Assembly: GCA_018830685.1 (NCBI GenBank)
Contig: JAHJRR010000041.1
Coordinates: 1-5,341, forward strand
Reading direction: 5' to 3'
Origin: Nanobdellota archaeon
GTDB lineage: Archaea > Nanobdellota > Nanobdellia > Pacearchaeales > GW2011-AR1
Length of the DNA: 5,341 nucleotides
Positions 1 to 4,025 of this stretch are shown here, piece after piece. The number at the start of each line of letters is the position of its first letter. Position 1 is the first letter of the stretch. The notes beneath the pieces were generated by a model that was not told the origin of the DNA, did not search any database, and was given only the letters and a program-made list of their open reading frames with translations. The translations under genes were made by a program, and so were the position numbers.

Positions 1-1
1 C

Positions 2-85
2 ACTTACATTCTCGGTCAAAATTTGAAAGACCTTGAAAATGTTCTGCGTGGAAAGAAGTTTAGGGGAACGGTTATTGAAGGGTGA
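2..85 (+). CDS. 3' end of an amino-acid-kinase-family gene (UMP kinase or isopentenyl phosphate kinase type), partial
   Basis: Reading from base 2 gives 27 residues and then TGA at 83-85. The tail contains LKDLENVLRGKKFRG followed by TVIEG. This resembles the C-terminus of archaeal UMP kinases and isopentenyl phosphate kinases, where an 'ENL..AL.G' helix is followed by a final 'GT.I' strand. UMP kinase phosphorylates UMP; isopentenyl phosphate kinase makes IPP in the archaeal mevalonate route. The fragment is too short to separate the two, and no catalytic residue is visible. It marks the left edge of ordinary chromosomal genes. The family call rests only on the tail pattern; the reading frame is open from the window edge, so a real gene end is more certain than its name. 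Confidence 0.45.
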   Translation, partial: TYILGQNLKDLENVLRGKKFRGTVIEG

Positions 86-267
86 AGATTTATGTTTACA
101 TCCTCCAAAAGTACACAAACTCAACTTAATTTGGTCTTCCAGCATGTTCAACTCAATCGTGAGCCCAAACTAAAATGTAAAAGTTAGTAAAGAGGACACT
201 TTAAAACCCCCGACCACCCGCCCCTAAATTGTAGAAATTGTTGTTAATAAAAAAGTGAGCCGCCTTG

Positions 268-300
268 GTGCTTCGCACATTTTGTCTTGACTTCGTCAAG
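268..300. repeat. Two adjacent TTC-loop hairpins
   Basis: GTGC (268-271) pairs with GCAC (275-278) around TTC. CTTGAC (286-291) pairs with GTCAAG (295-300), also around TTC. Both stems are perfect. The same triplet loop recurs at 342-350 (TGC/GCA) and 373-381 (GGC/GCC), which suggests a family of small intergenic repeats rather than chance. Confidence 0.6.
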
Positions 301-393
301 CAGAAAAACTTCTTTTATCCGACCAACGAAAACTCAAAAAATGCTTCGCACTTTTTCTAACAGAGGATAAAAGGCTTCGCCCAAATTTTTCTG
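301..393. repeat. Nested inverted repeat, about 93 bases
   Basis: CAGAAAAA (301-308) is complementary to TTTTTCTG (386-393). Inside it, CTTTTATCC (312-320) is complementary to GGATAAAAG (365-373). Inside that, a TTC-loop hairpin sits at 342-350, with flanking A and T runs that extend the stem past one mismatch. Such a structure could be a small non-autonomous element, a terminator-like fold downstream of the minus-strand operon, or an intergenic repeat. No target-site duplication was identified. Confidence 0.5.
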
Positions 394-410
394 ATTTTAT
401 TCTAGAGTTT

Positions 411-848
411 CTATTTTAAGAACATTAAAATAATTATTATTGCATAAAGCAACATAAAAACAAAAGGAACTCCTTGCTCAACTAAACTCAACTTAATATA
501 TTTGCTAACTTTCTTACCTTTTCCTAAACAATCCCATTCATCTTTGAAAAGTTTAATTGGTAACTTTTCCTCTAATTTATGAAGAATCTGGAATTTTCCG
601 CTGTTTAATTTTCTAAATGAAGTTATTGATAAAAACCAAAGGAATGAGATGCAAATTCCTGCAACTGCAATAATGATGTGCCAAAACTCAAAATTTAAAC
701 TTGTTAAAAATCCTGTAAAAGCTAACAAGACCGAATTTAAAGTTAAATAAAAATTATTTGATGATTGTCTCCTATCGCTAACTTTTTCGGCAGTATCAAC
801 ATATAATTTGTATTGTTCTAAAATAATATCTTCTTCTTTAATTGTCAT
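411..848 (-). CDS. Small three-helix membrane protein, RipA/8xMP-like, putative effector of the TIR operon
   Basis: The 145-residue protein starts with a charged amphipathic helix containing EQYKLYVDTAEKVSDRRQ (residues 11-28). This resembles the start of the RipA-type 'octameric membrane protein' family (8xMP), where a Y.LYV..A..(S/A).RRQ..N.F segment precedes the membrane part. Hydrophobic segments at about 33-50 and 56-76 form a likely hairpin; a cytosolic linker of about 45 residues follows, then a third helix at about 125-144. The topology also recalls the two-helix SLATT effectors. It is the last gene of the operon, and its ATG overlaps the TIR gene's stop by 4 bases, so the genes are probably translationally coupled. 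By analogy with Thoeris-type systems it may disrupt or permeabilise the membrane once a TIR-made signal appears; this role is inferred. The family call is from memory of the motif. Stop codon is TAG. Confidence 0.6.
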   Translation of the reverse strand: MTIKEEDIILEQYKLYVDTAEKVSDRRQSSNNFYLTLNSVLLAFTGFLTSLNFEFWHIIIAVAGICISFLWFLSITSFRKLNSGKFQILHKLEEKLPIKLFKDEWDCLGKGKKVSKYIKLSLVEQGVPFVFMLLYAIIIILMFLK

Positions 849-1234
849 CTTTGACCCTGAATTAATAATTTAAGATTCGCCCATGTCCATTTATACATTT
901 TATCAGAATATGAAGCACTTTTAGGTTTTTTATTTTCTCCCTCTTTTCTTCCAGCCAATAGAAAATAAGGTTTTCTTTCTTCCTGAGTTATTCTTAATTC
1001 TATGTCAACTCCTGTCGCAGTATCAGTTTTATGACCGCATAAAACTATAACTTGTTCGCATCTTCTAATTCTTGTTTTTATTTTCTCTTTCCAATCTCCA
1101 GTTAATGGTTCTTTCAAAGACCAATTTTCAATTTCAAAAGGGCTGTCCGGATGTTTGGCTTGACCCACTAAGAAATCTCTTAAATCAGAATCATTATCAA
1201 AATCAAAACTTATGAAAACTCTTGGCTTTGTCAT
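845..1234 (-). CDS. TIR-like protein of the MTH538/DUF1863 (ThsB-like) family
   Basis: The 129-residue protein is essentially one TIR-like domain and is close to the family's typical form. It opens with VFISFDFDNDSDL (6-18), the first strand and BB-loop region, followed by a VGQAK segment (23-27). It then has a WSLKEPLTGDWKEKI block (38-52), a hydrophobic strand VIVLCG (62-67), TATGVDIEL (72-80) and a YFLLAGR strand (90-96). Glu79 lies where ThsB-like TIR enzymes carry the conserved glutamate of the NAD-processing site. In Thoeris, ThsB proteins sense phage and turn NAD into a cyclic-ADP-ribose-type or related signal; that activity is family knowledge, not shown here. The gene overlaps both neighbours by 4 bases (TCAT on the plus strand), so it is the middle cistron of one operon. 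A ThsA partner with SIR2-SLOG or TM-macro domains is absent. Confidence 0.85.
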   Translation of the reverse strand: MTKPRVFISFDFDNDSDLRDFLVGQAKHPDSPFEIENWSLKEPLTGDWKEKIKTRIRRCEQVIVLCGHKTDTATGVDIELRITQEERKPYFLLAGRKEGENKKPKSASYSDKMYKWTWANLKLLIQGQR

Positions 1235-1614
1235 TTTCTTTTTTTGAGTCTCCTTGCAATATTATCAATTTTCCATCTTTTCAATTCTTCACCTTTTCGC
1301 ATGGTGGGGGGTAATCTGTGATGTTGCCCTTGATTAATTTGAACTCCAATAATTTTATTTCCCGCCTTCCTACTCTGTTCTATTTCCCAATTTACAGCTT
1401 TACTTTTATAAGTTTCTTTACCAATCGGGACAACTGTAGCAGAAGAATTTTCAATCCTTCTTTTCATTTGAGTTTTCCATTTACTACTAAATGGTTTACT
1501 TGGAGATTGATCATTAAATTCTATGTCCATCTTTTTATTTTGAGCTTGGGCTTTCAATAACTCTTTTGCATGTCTATCTTTATTCTGATAACTTATGAAT
1601 ACTTGTCTTGTCAT
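1231..1614 (-). CDS. Second, diverged TIR-like (ThsB-like) protein, first gene of the operon
   Basis: The 127-residue protein shares the TIR-like plan of its neighbour but little exact sequence. It has VFISYQNKD (5-13) at the first strand, KPFSSKWKTQMKRRI (40-54) matching the neighbour's EPLTGDWKEKI region, a TVVPIG strand (60-65), and NWEIE (75-79). The last gives a W76-x-x-E79 arrangement typical of TIR NADase active sites, and Glu79 aligns with Glu79 of the neighbour. The C-terminus is strongly basic (RRLKKRK). The start at 1614 is supported by a TATA-like element about 28 bases upstream; the transcript would be leaderless. Its stop overlaps the next ATG. Possible roles are a second signal-producing TIR with a different trigger, or a sensing subunit that pairs with the other TIR. 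Multiple TIR copies are known in Thoeris loci. Confidence 0.78.
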   Translation of the reverse strand: MTRQVFISYQNKDRHAKELLKAQAQNKKMDIEFNDQSPSKPFSSKWKTQMKRRIENSSATVVPIGKETYKSKAVNWEIEQSRKAGNKIIGVQINQGQHHRLPPTMRKGEELKRWKIDNIARRLKKRK

Positions 1615-1635
1615 AATATTTAGATAGTCTACTTA

Positions 1636-1648
1636 TTTTTATATTTTT
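1636..1648 (-). promoter_or_regulatory. Archaeal TATA-like promoter of the TIR operon
   Basis: On the minus strand this reads AAAAATATAAAAA. Its centre is about 28 bases before the ATG at 1614, the distance expected for a leaderless archaeal transcript. No Shine-Dalgarno sequence lies between it and the start. It shares an 89-base divergent region with the promoter of the plus-strand methyltransferase. Confidence 0.55.
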
Positions 1649-1675
1649 CTAAAAGAAAATTTAGAGAGATTAATC

Positions 1676-1683
1676 TTATATAA
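1676..1683 (+). promoter_or_regulatory. Archaeal TATA-like promoter of the first methyltransferase
   Basis: TTATATAA is centred about 25 bases before the ATG at 1704. The intervening sequence is pyrimidine-rich and has no ribosome binding site, which points to a leaderless mRNA starting at or next to the ATG. Confidence 0.6.
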
Positions 1684-1703
1684 CCTCTTACCTACTTATC
1701 TCT

Positions 1704-2357
1704 ATGAAAGAGGAATGGACAAATAAAATTATTTGTGGAGATTCATTAAATTTAATAAAAGAACTGCCAAACGAAAGCATAGATTTAATTTTAACTGACC
1801 CTCCTTATGGAATAAAAAAAGAAGGAATAAAGAATAGTGCTGACCTAAAAGTTTTTTATAAAATCCTTCAAGATTGTTATAGGGTTTTGAAAAAAGATGG
1901 ATTTATCATAATTTTCTTTAGTACTAAATTGCTTCCAGAGATTTTTAAGAACAATCCGTTTTCTTATTTTTGGCAATTTATTTTAAATTGCCCTCTTGGA
2001 AGTGTTCGCTCCCCAATAGGTTTTAGCAAATATATGTCTTGTTTTGTCTTCAAAAAAGGAAGTCCTAAAATTATCAAATGGAATAAAGATATTTTTAACG
2101 ATACACCTTCAAAAATGGTGGAGCCAGACGAAGGATTTATTGATCACCCTTCCCCAAAACCAAAACATTTTATTTCTGAATTATTAAAAATGTTTTCAAA
2201 AGAAGAGGATTTAATTTTAGACCCTTTTATTGGTTCTGGAAGTACTGCTGTTGCCTGTATTTTAACAAATAGAAAATTTATTGGATTTGAAATTGAAGAG
2301 AAATATTGTGCTTTAGCAAAAGAAAGAATAAATAAATTTAAACAAGAGAAACTTTAA
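1704..2357 (+). CDS. DNA methyltransferase, beta class (motif order IV-X-I), probably N6-adenine
   Basis: The 217-residue protein carries the catalytic motif IV TDPPYG at 31-36, then HPSPKP (148-153, motif X), LDPFIGSGST (172-181, motif I, AdoMet binding) and GFEIE (194-198, motif II acidic residue). Catalysis before AdoMet binding is the beta-class order. DPPY, rather than SPPY, favours N6-adenine, though N4-cytosine is not excluded. The part between motifs IV and X is only about 110 residues and includes RSPIGFSKYMSCFVFKKG (102-119); there is no room for a large target-recognition domain, so this is a minimal enzyme like many phage or orphan methyltransferases. It is divergent from the TIR operon and may be co-transcribed with the two small genes that follow (25 bases to the next ATG). 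No restriction enzyme is directly attached. Function by motif is strong; target sequence is unknown. Confidence 0.9.
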   Translation: MKEEWTNKIICGDSLNLIKELPNESIDLILTDPPYGIKKEGIKNSADLKVFYKILQDCYRVLKKDGFIIIFFSTKLLPEIFKNNPFSYFWQFILNCPLGSVRSPIGFSKYMSCFVFKKGSPKIIKWNKDIFNDTPSKMVEPDEGFIDHPSPKPKHFISELLKMFSKEEDLILDPFIGSGSTAVACILTNRKFIGFEIEEKYCALAKERINKFKQEKL

Positions 2358-2365
2358 AAGTCATC

Positions 2366-2375
2366 GGTACCTTAA
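2366..2375. promoter_or_regulatory. GGTACCTTAA box ahead of the AbrB-like gene (possible operator)
   Basis: The palindrome GGTACC (2366-2371) followed by TTAA lies between the methyltransferase stop and the AbrB-like start. The same ten bases recur at 2857-2866 in front of the second methyltransferase. GGTACC is GC-rich for this DNA, and I see only three copies in the window, all near these two starts. A regulatory role is inferred. Confidence 0.4.
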
Positions 2376-2382
2376 AAAAAAT

Positions 2383-2541
2383 ATGAAAATAATAAAGGTG
2401 ATGTCAAAAAAAGTCCGTGATAAAGAATATTCTAAATATATCATAAATATTCCTAAACAAGATGTTGAAAATTCTGATTTGTTAAATAAAGAGTTAAAAA
2501 TAAAATCTGAAAAAGGGAAGATAATAATTGAAAAGGAATAA
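2383..2541 (+). CDS. Small AbrB/SpoVT-like DNA-binding protein (52 residues)
   Basis: This is a 52-residue open frame. The segment SKKVRDKEYSKYIINIPK (8-25), followed by LLNKELKIKSEKGKIIIEK (33-51), matches the archaeal AbrB/MazE/SpoVT swapped-hairpin pattern: a 'Y.I.IPK' strand, a short helix, a turn of 'kel.i..e' type and a final 'GKIII' strand. Such proteins are dimeric DNA-binding transition regulators or antitoxins. The start at 2383 gives the usual extra N-terminal strand; an alternative is the in-frame ATG at 2401, where GGTG abuts the ATG too closely to be a ribosome site. It lies 25 bases after the methyltransferase and one base before the next gene, so the three probably form an operon. 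It could play the part of a restriction-modification controller protein, although those are normally helix-turn-helix proteins. Confidence 0.65.
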   Translation: MKIIKVMSKKVRDKEYSKYIINIPKQDVENSDLLNKELKIKSEKGKIIIEKE

Positions 2542-2542
2542 A

Positions 2543-2818
2543 ATGGAAAAAAGATGTTGGATTTGTGGAAGAAGTAAAGAAGAAATTGAAAAGGTAACTG
2601 GATATAATTGGGATTTTCTCGAAGGAGGAATATGGAGAGTAATAGATTCTAAAAAGCTTGACTAAGCTAAAGGGCTTAAGCATGACGAAAAGACTCATAA
2701 ATTAACCGAAAAAATACTTAAGGAAATAAGGATTTGTTTTCCATGCGAAGTATTGATTAGTTCAACAGGTTTTTATTATTGCTTGAAAAAAGATGAAGAA
2801 GAGATTAATTTCAAATAA
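2543..2818 (+). pseudogene. Double-CxxC zinc-ribbon protein interrupted by an in-frame TAA
   Basis: From ATG 2543 the frame runs 40 codons to TAA at 2663-2665, then stays open in the same frame to TAA at 2816-2818 (91 codons in all, counting the internal stop). The first half starts with CWICGRSKEEIEKVTG (Cys5, Cys8); the second half holds ICFPC. Together they form a CxxC...CxxC zinc ribbon that neither half has alone. The second half has no ATG in frame. This argues for one ancestral gene broken by a base substitution, or for a sequencing error or read-through. The stop lies in a small perfect hairpin (AGCTT 2655-2659, AAGCT 2664-2668). The gene begins one base after the AbrB-like stop. Function is unknown; small proteins with this layout usually bind nucleic acid or protein. 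If the first 40 codons are expressed alone, the product would be half a zinc site. Confidence 0.6.
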
Positions 2819-2831
2819 AAATTAATCTTAT

Positions 2832-2862
2832 GGTACCGAAACATTTATATATGGGTGGTACC
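2832..2862 (+). promoter_or_regulatory. BRE/TATA promoter of the second methyltransferase, bracketed by two GGTACC palindromes
   Basis: CGAAAC (2837-2842) followed by TTTATATA (2844-2851) is a near-ideal archaeal BRE and TATA box. GGTACC lies directly before it (2832-2837, sharing one base with the BRE) and after it (2857-2862), 25 bases apart. The TATA centre is about 41 bases before ATG 2889, predicting a leader of about 15 bases; a weaker TTAATATTTT at 2864-2873 would be closer to a leaderless spacing. A protein bound at the palindromes, or methylation of them, would be well placed to block TFB/TBP; this regulation is inferred. Confidence 0.65.
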
Positions 2863-2888
2863 TTAATATTTTAAGAAAAAGAGTTAAA

Positions 2889-4025
2889 ATGGAAACACAA
2901 CTAATAACAATGCAAAATAAGAAATTTGTTTTAGGACAATATTTTACAAAAGAAGAGATTGTTAAAAGAGTTTTAGATTTATTACAAGGTTATAAGAATT
3001 ATCCCCTTTCTTCTTCTATTTTAGAACCTTCTTCTGGAACTCGTAATTTTGTTAAAGAATTAGAAAAAAGGGGTTTTGAAAATATTTCTGAATGTGAAAT
3101 TGATGAAGTTTTAACAGAAAGCCCAAAAGATTTTTTTGATTTAGAAATAAGTGAAAAATTTGATTTAATCATTGGCAATCCACCATTTACAAAATACAAT
3201 GTTAAAGAAAGTTATTTTTATCCTTCTAATTATAAAAATAAATCTTTTCTTTCAAAAGAATTGCAAAAAAAAGAAAAGATTCAAATTGAAAAAGCATTTA
3301 TCTTAAAATCTATCGAACATTTAAAGAATCAAGATTCTAGCATAGCCTTTGTTCTACCAATATCCTTTTTTATTGGGAATAAAAACAAAGAAACTAAAAA
3401 AATGGTTTTAGATAAATTTTCAACAATAATTATTTATCAAAATGATAAAAATTGGTTCGATGAACCAATTCCTTGCTGTTTTGCCATATTTACTAATATA
3501 GAAGAGTACAAAGAAAAAGCAATCTTGCTTTATGAAGATGGTGTTTGTGTCAATGAGGTATTAGATAAAGAAAGATTATTGAAAGAAGAACTTATCCCTC
3601 AATCATTCTTATACAAAAAAAAGAACGGAAACGGAAACGGAACTCATAATTTACAAGATTATTTATCTGACAAAAGAACTAAGTATAACAGAGATTACAA
3701 AACAAATAATATTTCTGGAGCAAATATATTAACAAAAATCAAAATTCCAGAAGAAAAAGATGTGAAAGATTATGCTTTAGCAGTTGTTCGAGTTGGCAAT
3801 TCTAGTATTGGAAAAACGGGTTTGATTAATATCAAAGAAGATATTCTGAATGATATGTTTTATGTTTTTAGTTTTAATGAAAAATATAATGATGATAAAC
3901 TCTTAAAAGAAAAAGTTGTTGAGGAATTAAACAAAAATCAAGAACATTTTAGAAATTTATCTATTCGGGTAGGAAGTAAGTCAATGAAAAAGGCGGATTT
4001 ATTAGATTTTAGAATTAATCTTTGA
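2889..4025 (+). CDS. N6-adenine DNA methyltransferase, gamma class (M.TaqI-like)
   Basis: The 378-residue protein has LGQYFT (15-20, motif X), ILEPSSGTRNF (44-54, motif I, AdoMet binding), CEID (69-72, motif II acid) and IIGNPPF (94-100, catalytic motif IV). The X-I-IV order with NPPF is the gamma class typical of type II N6-adenine methyltransferases such as M.TaqI. Residues from about 240 to 378 would be the target-recognition domain, including VVRVGNSSIGKTGLI (299-313). A linker of three Asn-Gly pairs (246-251) joins the halves. Motif I has Arg52 where the usual EP..GTGNF pattern has glycine. The enzyme probably protects host DNA against a cognate nuclease; the convergent gene at 4015-4881, which overlaps its end by 11 bases, is the best candidate partner. 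The first ATG is chosen; Met8 (2910) is an alternative just before the conserved region. Confidence 0.9.
   Translation: METQLITMQNKKFVLGQYFTKEEIVKRVLDLLQGYKNYPLSSSILEPSSGTRNFVKELEKRGFENISECEIDEVLTESPKDFFDLEISEKFDLIIGNPPFTKYNVKESYFYPSNYKNKSFLSKELQKKEKIQIEKAFILKSIEHLKNQDSSIAFVLPISFFIGNKNKETKKMVLDKFSTIIIYQNDKNWFDEPIPCCFAIFTNIEEYKEKAILLYEDGVCVNEVLDKERLLKEELIPQSFLYKKKNGNGNGTHNLQDYLSDKRTKYNRDYKTNNISGANILTKIKIPEEKDVKDYALAVVRVGNSSIGKTGLINIKEDILNDMFYVFSFNEKYNDDKLLKEKVVEELNKNQEHFRNLSIRVGSKSMKKADLLDFRINL
3624..3641 (+). repeat. Three in-frame copies of AACGGA encoding (Asn-Gly)3
   Basis: Three perfect six-base copies encode residues 246-251 of the methyltransferase, at the presumed joint between catalytic and target-recognition domains. 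Because the unit is two codons long, gain or loss of copies would change linker length without a frameshift. Confidence 0.75.

Larger units (their letters stand above)
86..410. other. Non-coding, hairpin-rich intergenic region, left flank of the island
   Basis: No credible gene is seen here. A 31-codon frame at 92-187 has no family resemblance or promoter. The region holds a C-rich stretch at 207-224 in otherwise AT-rich DNA. From 268 on it has a run of small inverted repeats whose loop is the triplet TTC: 268-278, 286-300, 342-350 and 373-381. A larger nested inverted repeat spans 301-393. It separates the plus-strand kinase-like gene end from the end of the minus-strand TIR operon, so part of it may act in transcription termination from either side. 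Confidence 0.6.

Noticed and set aside
92..187. 31-codon plus-strand frame after the kinase-like gene
   Set aside because: No promoter, ribosome site or recognisable pattern; length is within chance.
268..381. CRISPR array
   Set aside because: The repeated unit is only a short TTC-loop stem with different arms each time; there are no identical repeats with regular spacers.
1318..1560. 80-codon plus-strand frame
   Set aside because: It lies wholly inside the first TIR gene on the opposite strand, has no promoter or family pattern, and is rich in Phe and Ser as expected from the complement of a Lys-rich gene.
2394..2400. Shine-Dalgarno site GGTG for ATG 2401
   Set aside because: It abuts the ATG with no spacer, so it cannot pair with 16S rRNA in the normal geometry; the upstream ATG at 2383 gives a better family match.
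2663..2665. Stop codon reassignment or programmed recoding at TAA
   Set aside because: Every other gene in the window ends properly at a stop and TAA is used as a normal terminator nearby (for example 2355-2357 and 2539-2541), so a mutation or sequencing error is simpler.
2453..2698. 81-codon minus-strand frame
   Set aside because: It is antisense to the AbrB-like and zinc-ribbon frames, and its Phe/Leu/Ser-rich product is a mirror of AT-rich coding DNA.
2999..3199. 66-codon minus-strand frame
   Set aside because: It is antisense to the AdoMet-binding part of the gamma methyltransferase, which has clear motifs on the other strand.
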